In this document: piece by piece, positions 37,536 to 49,492 of the stretch
Numbering within the stretch: the first letter of the stretch is position 1
Layout: each line of letters opens with the position of its first letter
NCBI GenBank assembly: GCA_905331475.1
Contig: CAJNYU010001435.1
Span: 124,001-188,000, forward strand
From: Rotaria socialis
Lineage: Eukaryota > Rotifera > Eurotatoria > Philodinida > Philodinidae
Direction of reading: 5' to 3'
Length of the DNA stretch: 64,000 bases
Notes under the pieces: generated by a model
The model's database searches: none
Told to the model about the DNA's origin: nothing
The model's input: only the letters and a program-made list of their open reading frames with translations
Program-made: the position numbers and the translations under genes

Positions 37536-38177
37536 ATGAGTTCACTAGCTTTACATGTTCTTACGCTTACTCTTGGCTTGTTTTTTATTCTGGTTGGCCA
37601 ATTTAAAGTTACGCCAAAACTTTTTCCTGACATACATCAAGATATGGTAGGAATTCTTTTTTTGCAATTCAAATTTATTGTATTTCACTCTATTAGAAAC
37701 ATGAATTTGGACGTGTTAATAAAGTATTTCCATTTTATAAAATGACTGGTTGGCGTCCGTTTGCTAAAAATTACCGAATGACTGTGGGTATCACTGAAAT
37801 TGTTTGTGGAATTATTTTAATTCTTTTACCAGGTAGTTTAATTTTTTTTTCTTTTGGAAGCTACAATCTTTCTATTTTGAAAAACAGGACGACTTAAACA
37901 ATTGGCGAATGTCGTACTTCTGGCAATAATGCTAGGTGCTGTTTATACGCATTATGCTCTGGGCGACAAGCTCGATCGTATAGCACCTGGTATTATCTTT
38001 GGTTTACTTTTATTTACTCGTCTTATTATACATCAACAAGGAAAACGTTCAAGCTTAAATGTTAAAAATGAACCAATGGTGGTCGAAGCAAAAGATCAGA
38101 CTAAAAGCAATCGACAAGAATCTGTTGATCTAAAACCAAAGGATAAAAAGAAATCAAATGACAAGAAGAAAAACTAA
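37536..38177 (+). CDS. TMEM35A: TMEM35A/NACHO-like acetylcholine receptor chaperone
   Basis: Three exons (37536-37646, 37697-37832, 37888-38177) encode 178 residues. NACHO is an ER-resident multipass protein needed for assembly of neuronal nicotinic receptors. Four hydrophobic segments are visible, beginning with LTLGLFFILVGQFKVTPKL (the family's LGLFF...G..K.TP motif). They continue with MTVGITEIVCGIILILLPG (a charged Glu within the second helix, as in NACHO), then NVVLLAIMLGAVYTHY and a last helix ending LLLFTRLII. The ~40-residue tail is Lys-rich (KDKKKSNDKKKN). It may be the second cistron of a unit with DCLRE1C. TMEM35B is the alternative family member. Confidence 0.86.
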
Positions 38178-39325
38178 ACCAATTATGTGTAGTCTGTTGT
38201 TTTTGTTGTATCTATATATTCAATATTGTCAATTGTGTTTAGATTCTTTGTATTGTTTTCTACATTGTTAATTCTGTGTTTGATATTGTCATTATTTTAT
38301 TAACTAAGATAGGAGAATAAATTCTGTTTGTGGTTCATACGTGCTGATTACATTTTAATGCACGTAAAAAATATGAATGCCAACATTCAATTATCATTCG
38401 CCAGCAAGACTATGAGTGAATTCATTTCGCAGACTTCATTTTCACTATTCATAAGCGGCTCCCGACTTCACCTCAGCCAGTGGAGGTACGACGGGAAACG
38501 TCCGGAAAGCCGGGAAGTCGCTGAAACATGGAAACAGCATTTCGGTCAAAAATACGGCCGGTCTTTCCCGACGGATTCCTATCAAGCTCCGGTACTTTTC
38601 AGCAACAATTGATCGGAAATCACCGGGAAAAAAATCAGAAAATTTTCCAACTGGAATACTGGTTCCACAAAATCAGCGGAACTAACCGAAACCGGCCGTT
38701 TCCAGGCCGGACTGTTCGACCTGGGTATATATACACAGCTGTAAAATAACATGCTCCACAAAAACGAGACAATGTCTCTTCTTCCGTTTGTATTTCAATC
38801 TCAGCTAGTCTAGTTTTAAAATATGAATTAATACACTGAAGCGACGAGTAGTTGTAACTATTTAACAAAAAACACTAGATCGATTTGACTCGATTGGTTA
38901 ATTTCTAGTTTGATTCGGACTTCATGTTCAACAGCAAAATGTAGAGTTTGACCGTGATATACATTTTTGTGCTATTATTTTATTTTCAAGGACATGATGA
39001 TTTTTTATGTCTGAAAATAGGAAGAAATTCATGGTGATTTTAAGAAGAAAAAATCACCATGATGTGAAGTCTCAGTAGTTTAACATTAGTAAGAAACGTT
39101 ATTTTGTTGAAATGAAAAAATATAATATAGGGAAAGGATCTGTCTTTTATTAGTTACGTACAATTTAGTGTAGTACATGATGATCGATGATCTTTTTTTA
39201 ATATATTCATGTCAGACAAACAAACAAAAAAATTGTACGAGACGCATTTTTGTTCATGATTTGTTCTTAAAATTCTTCTTATAATGAAGAATTTTGAAAA
39301 GAAAAAACATATTTGTTTTTTACTT
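38178..39325. other. Convergent intergenic region with a GC-rich island
   Basis: This lies between TMEM35A (plus) and the neuropeptide-like gene (minus). Apart from 3' UTR sequence (AATAAA near 38317) and the GC-rich segment listed separately, no gene was seen. The open frames at 38328-38612 and 38528-38749 fall inside the island and have no family match. Confidence 0.5.
38455..38745. other. GC-rich island with TATA-like end, possible solo LTR or foreign insert
   Basis: Base composition jumps to more than half G+C in a region otherwise around 30%, with repeated CCGG-rich words (AAGCCGGGAAG, ACGGCCGG, AACCGGCCG, AGGCCGGAC). It ends in a strong TATA-like GGGTATATATACA at about 38722-38734. A U3-TATA arrangement is what an LTR would show, but no matching TG...CA ends or target duplication could be found. 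Confidence 0.4.
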
Positions 39326-39685
39326 TCATTGAAGAAGATTATTTGTCTGCCGTTGTCTAAACAAGTTTCTTGGTGGCTGATTTTGCTTGAAATTAGTCGC
39401 TAATTTTTTCAATAAATACAATTGCTCATTTATATCTTCGTCACTATTTTCTTGTAGTGATTTTTCCAACGTTGTATACAGATCATCAAGTTCACTTTCT
39501 CGGCGAACAAGTTTTACCCTAAATGCATCGTAATAATCTTTCACTGCTTTGAGATAATTTGCAATTTGCTCTTTGGTTTTAAAACGCGATGGTCGTTCAG
39601 GTGGTGGTGGTATATCAAGATAAGATGATAAAATACATGAAGCCAATGCAAAAAATAAGAACAGAATAATGCACGTATTGTTCAT
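39326..39685 (-). CDS. NPF: NPY/NPF-family-like neuropeptide precursor
   Basis: A single coding exon of 119 residues. NPF/NPY peptides are secreted and act through G-protein-coupled receptors on feeding and behaviour. A signal peptide is clear (MNNTCIILFLFFALASCILS). It is followed directly by a stretch with the family layout: Pro-rich start, PPPERPSRFKTKEQ, then a helix with YLKAVKDYYDAF, and a dibasic RR at 61-62. The spacing RPS-x-FK...YL...YY matches invertebrate NPF. The canonical C-terminus R-x-R-F-G-K-R is replaced by FRVKLVRR, so the amidation glycine and final Phe are missing. The rest resembles a C-flanking peptide, acidic then Gln/Asn-rich. The ATG follows TTCTAG by one base. It could be a derived NPF, a non-amidated relative, or a different secreted peptide. 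Confidence 0.6.
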   Translation of the reverse strand: MNNTCIILFLFFALASCILSSYLDIPPPPERPSRFKTKEQIANYLKAVKDYYDAFRVKLVRRESELDDLYTTLEKSLQENSDEDINEQLYLLKKLATNFKQNQPPRNLFRQRQTNNLLQ

Positions 39686-39686
39686 T

Positions 39687-39700
39687 CTAGAATAATCAAA
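39687..39700 (-). promoter_or_regulatory. Splice-leader-type acceptor before the NPF-like gene
   Basis: On the minus strand, TTTGATTATTCTAG stands one base before the ATG. An ATG seven codons upstream is in frame but would lie inside the presumed intron or outron. Confidence 0.5.
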
Positions 39701-39705
39701 TAGCA

Positions 39706-42700
39706 AATGTTTAAAGATATTTAAAAAAATATATATATGTTCAAAGATAATAGGATTTCTTGCGCCTACTCAAGCTGCGAGAAAGAAAAAAATCTAAACA
39801 TATACTATATAACTGTATGACTTTTTTTCTTAGTTTTCCTGATTATAGGAAACGATACAGAGAAACAAAACTACTGACTTTAAAACATCGTATTGATGTA
39901 ATTTAGAATTAGGTAATTATCTAAAGTGATCATTTCTTAATAGAACTAATTATGTTCAAGAACGCTAATAATAATATAACTAGCATATATATTTTGTATT
40001 GGTAATCACTTTTCATTATTTTCCTACAGAAAATTTATGGACAAGTAGTAAATTTATTAAAAAACAACTAATTCTATATATTTTGATACTATTCTAGTAT
40101 GAGTTTTTATGCCTTTCTTGTTTTTACAAAGACCAGAGGTAAAAGAATACGTAAATGAAGTTTTTCAATGCTAAACTAGTCAAAGAAAACATGATCAGAT
40201 TTCATTTCAACATGAGGTTGTATGAAGACATGGGAAAACTGAATAAATGAGTACATGTGTCTTGTTACCTCATGGCTGCATTAGAATTGATATGAGTGTG
40301 GGTATAATTTTAATAAGTCGATAACAATAACAACTCGAGATCTACGATTTTGATGAATGTAACGAGTGGCAGATAGGATGTCTCCTTGTTTTCTAATGTC
40401 ACCGTGTTAGGTCAAGTAATTATAAAATTCATCATTTTCATGAGGAACTAGAAAAATAATGCAGAAAGAAGATTTGTTTTCTATCAAAAAAATGTTGCTG
40501 GGCCTCAAAAGACTTTAACTGAAATACTGCGCAATTTGAGTGACTTAAAGATACTATACTATACAATATCGTTATCTGATATTGCACTTTAATGTATAGG
40601 TCACAAGTCATTCTATCTGCAGCAGATGTCAATAGCAAAACTACATTGAAGTATGGCATGATTTTCGTGAATTTTTCAGTCATTTACGGAGATGATAAGT
40701 TCGTTTATTAATAATTTCCGCTTGCATAAGATGAAATAGAAAAATGGCGTGAACTTTCTTTTGCTTAGATTACTGATAATTACAACCTGTTAACTGTATT
40801 TTTTGTAGAATCATTAAGGTTACCAGCAACTTGTTGTAGTTCTAGTGTGGCCATCGGTTTCATACTTGTAGAAAGAATTAATAAATTAATGAAAAAAACA
40901 TGATTATCTACTATTGAAAAATTAATAAGTAACTTTCTCATAAAAGAGTAAATAAGATAAGAGCAAAATTTTATTAAAATCTTTTTCCTATTAATTTCAA
41001 ACTACTTCATTCATTCAAGCAGCTTAAAATAAAACCGACCACACCCTATAATTATTTGAGCCAAAATCTATTTCATCATATAAACTCAAAGTCAAATTTA
41101 GCAATTTGAAATGTTCTTAAGTCCAAAGGTCAATTAAAATCATCTACACAGTTAGATGAGTATTTAAGCTCGTAGTAGACAAGTTTATTGGCCGAAAAAC
41201 TAAGTCTAGATTTGTCGACTGTCAGAAGTAGAATAAAACCAAACGTAGATAACAAGTTTTTGTTTATGGAGTAGATTTGCACCGAGTATTATTTTTTTTA
41301 TATTAAATTAGACAAAAAAAAAGCTGGTTTATTTTACTAAAGGCACGCGACGAAGAGTACGATCCGATAGAAATAAATTCACTAGTGCATTCTGTATGCA
41401 AATGAGAGTATCAAAAACAAAAATAATATTTAATTAGTCTGATTTGTGAAACAAATATTTTTGTCAACCAAGTAGAAAAATATTCTCAATAGATTGAAGA
41501 AAGCTTTGGCACCGAACTTTCCACGCCAATATCGTACTATCAATTAAACTTATCATTTTCGCTTGAGTAACACTTACGTGTTGACTTAACAAATGAATTC
41601 TTAGACTTACGTTAGTGTGCTTGTATGATCGAAACTGGATGACAAAAAAAGCAATTAATTGCCTATACGATTGTGTTCTGCGTCAGTAATATAAGAGAAT
41701 AAATGACGATTATAGTAATGAAGTGATCAATAAATTTGTTTAAGCGAGAAAAAACTTCAAAGATAACTCTCTCACTTTATATATATATCATATGAAAAGA
41801 AAATATGGACACTGATGAATCCAGAAAGAAAATCAAAACTAAAGCATAACACATATAATCCAGCTGTTCTTATTCGCCTGGGAGAACCTGGCAAGAAAGT
41901 AGTAAAAATGACATTTTGTTGACAGAAGAGATACCATTTTCTATTTACTTATGTAAATCAAAATCTTAATTATCATACAACGAGGCGTCACTTCGAATTT
42001 GAGATATGTTTCTGCGGGCACTCCTCCCATTGTAAACAGCTAAATATTAAACAAAACAGAACTCGGTAGCCTGCTGTCTTCGTAATTTTCAGGAACACAC
42101 CTAATCATTAGCATGATAACTGAGTCAGTAGCAATAACATTTCTTATATACAACAACGCCTTCATTTACGTAGGAGTTAGAATGTAATCTAACCTAAATA
42201 TGACGATAATTGTTTACACATTCATTGGACCGTTAATGTTAACATCCTTAAAAATATGTGTGACAAAGTCATTGACTGGCGTATGTTACAGATTTTTATC
42301 TGTATTCCGATAATGAATTTCTAATAACATACGATCTAATGTTTGCATACACAAAATAAAATGAACTCAAACAAGAAAAATAATCTGCATCCTACTTTAG
42401 AACGTTGACTTACAGCGGAAAGAATAACACTATTAGTATATTTCAATAACAAATCAGCTTAAGGGAACAATTTATTATGTTTGTAGTTTAATGTAATTCA
42501 AATTATAGGTCGTTTATCATTTTAAGAATAAAACTTACCGTTTTAAAAATGTCATCAATACCATTATTTAGTTTACCTTCTTTTTGTAATTGCCTGTTAA
42601 AAGATTGATTGAAGTTGGTAAGAATCTATCGGACGTAATGACAAGAAAAGAAACAAAATGAGAAAAGCAATTAGAAAGTTTTCTTTTTAGATTTATGCTA

Positions 42701-44409
42701 CAAGTAAATGGCGTTAAATTAAAGAGATCTCGACTGGTGAAGCATATAGCAAAATGTTTCAACCACTAAAGTAATTGAATCCTTTCCGGTGTGGGAAATA
42801 GCTGTTATGATTATTTTTAAGCATAATAAAGATGATTTCTTTCCTTCTATACTCTGATCTAGTCAAAATCTTACGTAATACGAACCGTTAATAGTGCTCA
42901 ATGAAATAGAGAATTTTCATCAAATAAATTAATGTACATATAGGAGCCTAGATGCTTAAGGTACCATTAAAAATGCTTCTATTAAAAAAAATGTTAATTA
43001 TTTTTCTTCTCCATCGGTTCGTGATGGTAAATATGCTAGCGTAAAAAAGAAGACACCGTAGAGTTGCTTGATAAAAGTCAGGAGTGTGTTTTCTCAGTAC
43101 AATTTAGCTGGATATCACAGAGCGAGCATGACGAACGTATAACGTAAGATTGTACTGAACTAGTAGATCTGATATTTGTAACGGTGCTTCACTCTCGTAC
43201 TATTCCGTCTATGGATCAAACTATTTAACATAGACAATTTTCGACTAAGCTTCATTACAGATCATCTATGAGATAATAAAAGTAAAAGCAAAAGCAGAAC
43301 AAATCCAACAATCTTACACTCGTAACAGTGATGGTTTTATCCGTCACATCAAAGACAAGTTCTTTTTTTTTTTTATAAAGATTAACAGAATAAAATCTTA
43401 ATCAGAATCTATCATATACTGTTCTGGGGATAAATGATTATGGGAGACAGGAATCCGAAAGAACATGCTTTAAAAAGGCGAAGAAGACAACGTCAATTGG
43501 TTTAATTGAGAATGGCTTCTCAGTGAAGAATTATGATGACATAAAATACACCTAACAGTTAATTGATTACCTGGCAGAATAAAAAAATCCGATTAAAATA
43601 TGGAGCAGACAAACGAGATACAGTGACTTAATTAAGCAGAGACTGAGCTTATTCCTTCCTTTTTTTAACGGATAGTAAAAAGCTCTGAGCTCTTCGAATA
43701 ATTGTTAGCCGAAGGTCTTGCCTGTCTCGAAAAACATTGGTGGAAAGAGTAAAGCTTCTCTGAGAACTTTCTTTCAATTGTGCTAGCAATATCCAAAAAA
43801 ATGTTTCTTCATGGAATATATTAACATAAAAAGAAAATTTATGGTTACAAAAAAAAGCAGTTGAAAACTTACTTTGGAATCTCTTTCGTACAAGATATCA
43901 ATATGTTTGACACTTACTGTTGGGAAAAATATAAAATGAATTGGCTCCAGTAAATGTAATTATTCTCTTCTTTGTTATTTCATCAAGCTATTTCAAGTAT
44001 AGAGAAAAGGAAATCTTAGCGGCAAGTCAAATTCAGCTCTGTTATATACTGGAAGAGAAAGCGTGAAGTCCCTCGAAAAAGTTTTATTTTACAGTAATAG
44101 TAATCACAATACTTTTTTCTTTTCTTTTATTTCCATTCAATAATGAAAGTTCATAGAACCGTTGATTTTTAATATACAATTGAGATAGTTACTTATCGCT
44201 ATTTTTAATTAGGATTTTTTCTCGTTTTTTTCTCTTTTATTGTTAAAGAGCAATAGAAGTTCACAAGGGAAACAAAACATAAAATATAAGTATCATCGAG
44301 GTTTTTTAATCATATCGATTTTTTTTCTGTACACATTGAACAAAACATACAATTGATAATACATTTTAACAAGAATGTATAAAATAATTTGCTAGATCAA
44401 TCGAACTGA
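39706..44409. other. Long gene-poor interval with two exon-like islands
   Basis: About 4.7 kb with no recognisable protein. Two short minus-strand segments are bounded by splice-like sites and open in one frame: about 42541-42592 (QLQKEGKLNNGIDDIFKT, acceptor TTTTAACAG, donor GTAAGTTTTA) and about 43875-43918 (SVKHIDILYERDSK, acceptor CCCAACAG, donor GTAAGTTTTC). Their phases do not join directly and the family is unknown. The rest looks noncoding. Confidence 0.35.
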
Positions 44410-47400
44410 TTATTTATTGGCATTATCCGCTGCATTTGGCATCACAACATGAACATCAATTCGATCGAAACCTGCTTCATCGGTATTATGAACAAATAAT
44501 AGATGACCTTCATCGATTCGCTCAAGAATATTGCCTAGCTCGTCTATGGTCGCTATTGAATTCTATCATAAGAAAAGAAAAAAATCATTAATCAAAAGGA
44601 ATATTTAAGATTTAAACACTCACATCTGTAGTATTTTCTTCATTTTGACATGACGGAATGCTGAAACAAAGAAAAAATTATTTTTTTCACATATATGCTA
44701 TTGTTGTGATAGATTTAGTGTCATTCTAATCAGCACAAATTAAATTATATATTTAGTAGATTAAATTAAATGACAGTTGTAAAGAGATAAAAAAAAGTGA
44801 AGACCAAATGTTTTCAACAGGTTTCTGTTATTGGAAAAACGATTTATGTAATATGATAGAATTAAAAATTAATAGAAAAACTACGTCTTTTGTAATATTT
44901 AGTACTATGGTGATTTAAGAATACCTATTGTCAAACCAGCCAAGCAAATAAATGCTTATTACATATTTTAATCGAATTTTCGAGGCAACTAGACAAATGA
45001 ATATGTGTGACAATTGACCAAGTGAGAAATGAGAGTTATCGTTTTACTAATTATTTGTCTTTTTTCTTAACGTAAAGCTAAAAAATGAATATAATCTTAG
45101 TTAGAATTGATTCAAATGCAATCCTACAATTGTTTAGCATCTTTTTTGTGTACTCAAAAAGTGAGTACAGTCTAGATTCGGTCAGTGTGTCCGTCCGGGG
45201 TCGTTAATATGACAACCGTTGAAAGCCTCATCCAATTGTCATGAAATTTTTTACACATAATGATCTCATTAATATCTCAGTCGAGTTCGAAGATGAGAAG
45301 GATCCGTCAAGAAATGGCTGAGTTATCGAAAAAATTGTTATTATTGACCAGACCATGCCAGAGGTGGGGGAGTACAGGGATTTTTTCAAAAAAAATGTTT
45401 TTTTTTCACAATTATTCACAACATATATAAATCGACTCAGCTTTTGAAGTACACGTAACAATCGGATGCGAATCCGATATTTCCGCAGTTTTTCGAGAAT
45501 AGAAACTCTTTAAATTAAATTACATAGAAAATTTCATGATTACAGTTCCGCTCACGTATCATTAAATAACACTCAAATCAACCATCTACTTAGTTTAATG
45601 GTACGAGAGAAAAAAATGATTTTCTTCGTATTTTAAGCTTCTTATTAAAACTCGAGATGATAGGAAATTGCGCACGCATGTGTTATTTCATGCATTTTTT
45701 TGAAAATGCTAAATTAATCATCTTTTTATTTTCTATAGTCACATTTCCACCACAAATTGAATAATTGAAAGTAAAAATTCAATAGGTTGTGAGGGGGTGT
45801 TTGTTTTGAGTGTCAACAACGTCAAGATCTCTATTCTACCCAGTGAAAAATATTCGCTGATTTCAATCAAATTATCGTGCAACAAAATCCAATCCGCAAT
45901 CGGATTGAGAATTTTGATTATAATCGATTACCATTTAACCCAAACGTGATGCTACTGTTAGCCCAGTGGAAACTAGTTTGATTAAAATCTGATTGTTCTG
46001 TAGCACAATTCGAATTATCAATCGATTGATAATGTGGATTTTACTGGAAAACAATCCGATTTCAATCAAACTAATTTCCACTGGGCAAGCAATAGCATTA
46101 AATTTGGGTTGAATGGTGATAGATTAAAATCAAAATTGTCAATCGGATTGCGAATTGGATTTTGTTGCACAATAATTTGATTGAAATCAGCGAATATTTT
46201 TCACTGGGTATTCACGCCCCCATTCGATGGAGGAAAGAAATTAATGAATGTCTTACTTAGCTAGAAAACGAAAACAAATAAAATAGGATTAATCTAATTT
46301 CTTCTTGCTGATTCCTCCTCTTTTAGATCTTCTTTTTTTTTTTGTTGAATAATATTAAATATTGAAATCGTATTATAAAGATTTGTTGAGGACACAAGCT
46401 GATCTCTAAATTTTCCCTCGACAAAAAAAGAAAACGTTGCACTTTAAAAAGTCATTTTCTATAACTGAATATTATTTATATTTCAAATTGAGTACGTTCA
46501 GAAAATTCAATTGTAAAATATTTTACTTACATTTGTTCGATTTTCGATTCCAGAGCTGTTGTTGTAATTTCAACAGTATCAGCAACATCCATGGAGCTTC
46601 CATCTTCATCGTCATCATTGACAAATTCTGCACTTTTCTTTATACGTATACTGTTCTTTTCTTAAAATAAAATGAAATACTTAAAAAAAAAACTGCAGCT
46701 TCATATTTCATACTTGATTGTAAACGTTTCTCACGACGTCGATTAATTTCAAGTGGATCAGACGATGACGTCTAAATAGATATGAAGTTGTTGGATATAG
46801 TTTATCGAAAGTTTTATTTTTCGCTGATATTAACAACTGAATATAAATACAAATAGTAATTTCAACTTGCTATCGATTAGATTTAATGAAAGGCGGTCAT
46901 GTATGAAATAGCACAGTTTCTAATATAAACTAAACACTCGATCAGGACTATTGTTTAAAAAATCTTCTAAGACCTGAAACGACTGCGTTCGACATCTGAG
47001 AAAACTTCACTAATTAATAGAATCATTGTCAGAATTTGAGTTTATTATCTAACATTATAGGATGAAAGAAAAAATTATACATTGTTTACAGGTCATTTCT
47101 TTTATCCCTGTGCAATGCGGATGATCAAAACTTAATTACACCAGATGGCCCATTCACGTGTAGATATCTTTGAAGAGTGTTGCAAGTATTTGAAGATGAA
47201 TTTCAGTGCGTCGAAACTCTTTCAAACAGAATTAGTAGTCTTCCAATGATTAGCTAGCATCGAGTACATTAATAGAACTAACATGTTTCACTCAAGACAA
47301 TGTTCTTGATTTCTATTCGCTTAGTAGAAAACAATTTTCTATGACTTCGTTTCAAAGACTAAAATATGAATTAATATTTATCCAACCATTTTTCGATCGT

Positions 47401-49492
47401 CTACTATTTTTAAATCATTAACACGTACTTGTTTTTGTTTACGTTTAACCATTCGTCGTTTACGTGGTGGTTTCTGTATGCTATTATCTATGTCATTTCC
47501 GTTATCATCGTCAGATGATTCTTCTGATGGTGAATAGAAACATGTTAAATCAAATGGAACGCGTTGTTCTTAAAAATAAAAACATAAAGATGAAAACTAA
47601 AGAACACAAGTATGAATCATACTGAGAGCTGAATCAACTAAAGTTCTATTTGCTTTATCCTCAGTTTTGAATTTTCTTTTTATGTCATCTCGATCACGAT
47701 TTGGAAAAACGCGTGCAATTAATGTGAAATCAGTTCCACACATTCGAAGTGCTTGATAAAAACGTAATGTATCTAAAAATAGAAAAGATTTTGGTTAAAA
47801 TTTGAATTCTGATGTAGAGAAGAATAAAAATAATAAAGACCTCGACTATTCCATCGTTTTCTTCGACCGATTTTTCTATAACTTTGATGTGTTAAATTGT
47901 CATCGTTAAATTGTCCTTCGACAATGATCGTATTTCTCGGTGCATCCTCTGCATGTCGTATAAGTATACTAAAATCAAATATATTTTTGATAAAAATTAG
48001 TTCTAATATACAAATATTAAAATAAAATAAAACCTTTCTTCATCAACAACTAATGCTCCAGTAGCATCAATTTTTAATTGTGGTGCTAAAACAGCATTTT
48101 GTCCATCGGTACTTGATATACTTTGTTTACGAACAGGATCATCTGCAGCATCTGTTTTAGTTGTTTTAATTTTAACTCTAAAGGAAATAAATTAATAAAA
48201 ATCACAATCTTTAAAAATTGAAATATCTACTCCATTTTATTGGCTTCAGGGTTATAATGAACAAAATCAGCTATCTTTAATTTTGATGTATCAACAGGTT
48301 CACCTTTATTACCACCAATATCTTCGAGTTTTTCAAGTGTTGCTGCACGTCGTTTTCGAATTGTCTAGAGGAGCAATAAAATAAAAATTTCATATGTGAA
48401 ATAATTATAAAATCTACATTATGCGGTTCAACTTTTGCAGCAAGTCGTTGTGCACGATAGCTAATATGTTGATTAAGATATTCACGACTAATTTTTGACG
48501 TTGTTCGAGGTGGTAAAAGTAGAGGATTGTTATCAATGGTAGGTGTATGTACTTCAGTTGTTTCTGTTATTGATATTTCAGTTGCGGTTGGAGTTGACAT
48601 GTCTCCATTTGTGATTAGATCTGACGTGGTATTTATATGTGATTCGTTTGAAACAATTGGTCTATGGAAAATATAGATCAAAATAAGGATACAAAAATAA
48701 AACGAAAACTTACTTAATAATTATAGGATTGATGCGTCCAACTGCAATAGATGATGGTGTGGCATGTTTTTGACGAGATGATTCAGTTTCACTTTCTGTA
48801 CCAGAACAACTAGCAGATGGTCTAGAAAAGGCAAAGCATGTGTTTGAGATTGAGATTTAATCAGATGAATTTACCGACGATGATGAATGACTGTTTTTGC
48901 GCCAATATTTGGTGTTGCTCTTATTCGATACAATGATCTTGCTGTTGAAACTGTAGCAGGAGGAGGTGGAGGTGACGACGGAGCTGCTAGAGTTGGAGGT
49001 ATTGGTGATGAAGGAGTAGCTGGAGGTAGTGGCGATAAAGGAGGTTGAGGTGAAGGTGACGATGAAACCGAAATAGCAGTAGGTATAGCGGGTGAGTCAA
49101 CAACTGATACACAAACCGAGGAAGATGGTTGTGAGAATTGTTCGATTGTCTCTTGAACATTTGATACTGACTCTGAAATATAACACAATAATCCTTGATT
49201 GATATCAAAGTTAAATTTATTTTTAAAACTCATGCTCAAATAAATAAATTAGTACAAAAGCCCACTTAGTTTAATTTTTATGAGTTGGAATAACGTCAAA
49301 TTTTGTTGCTGAGTTTATACCTTCTATAACCGCTGGTGCTGCTGGAGGATCAATCTGTTGCGAAGATTGCTCTTTTTGTGACTGAGTAGATATTGCCTCC
49401 TCTGATACGTCATTTGATCGTACAATACTACTAACTGGACGTGTTGCTTGCACATTAGGCTTAACATTAACACGAGGTCGACGAAAAACCAT
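44410..49492 (-). CDS. BDP1: BDP1, TFIIIB B'' subunit (SANT domain)
   Basis: Thirteen exons (49321-49492, 48875-49172, 48714-48821, 48418-48661, 48231-48364, 48034-48177, 47841-47968, 47623-47772, 47387-47568, 46714-46771, 46531-46660, 44624-44660, 44410-44562) give 645 residues in phase. BDP1 joins TBP and BRF1 in TFIIIB to recruit RNA polymerase III to tRNA and 5S genes. The extended SANT domain lies at about 403-457: RKRWNSRDTLRFYQALRMC, GTDFTLIARVFPNR, DDIKRKFKTEDKANR, as in BDP1. Upstream is a Pro/Ser-rich N-terminus and a conserved linker (KIADFVHYNPEANKM, then VVEGQFNDDNLTHQSY). Downstream is a basic patch (PRKRRMVKRKQKQ). Length is near yeast BDP1 and far below the vertebrate protein, which has a long repeat tail. 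The donor at 47385-47386 (ATG|GTTGG) is non-consensus; read-through ends three codons later. Confidence 0.91.
45145..45377. repeat. Candidate dispersed repeat in BDP1 intron
   Basis: The segment opens with a small inverted repeat, TGTACTC-AAAAAGT-GAGTACA (about 45149-45169), followed by a GC-richer stretch (TCAGTGTGTCCGTCCGGGGTC) and ends near a further GAGTACA (45368-45376). The composition and the terminal words differ from the surrounding intron. Only one copy is in the window, so calling it a repeat is inference. Confidence 0.4.
45839..46208. mobile_element. Tc1/mariner-type MITE, 370 bp, TA target duplication
   Basis: The element begins CCCAGTGAAAAATATTCGC and ends with the inverse complement GCGAATATTTTTCACTGGG, flanked on both sides by TA (45837-45838 and 46209-46210). 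The inverted repeat continues with few mismatches almost to the centre near 46024 (ATCAATCGATTGAT). A second copy of the terminal CCCAGTG lies inverted inside (45962-45968 and 46079-46085). It has no coding capacity. TA duplication and long inverted repeats fit a non-autonomous Tc1/mariner derivative. It sits in the intron of BDP1 between 44660 and 46531. Confidence 0.9.

Noticed and set aside
38328..38749. Two overlapping plus-strand frames in the GC-rich island
   Set aside because: Open because of GC-rich composition with few stops; they overlap in different frames and match no family.
45228..45461. 77-codon minus-strand frame inside the BDP1 intron
   Set aside because: Lies across the repeat-like block; no domain, and the intron is bounded by consistent BDP1 splice phases.
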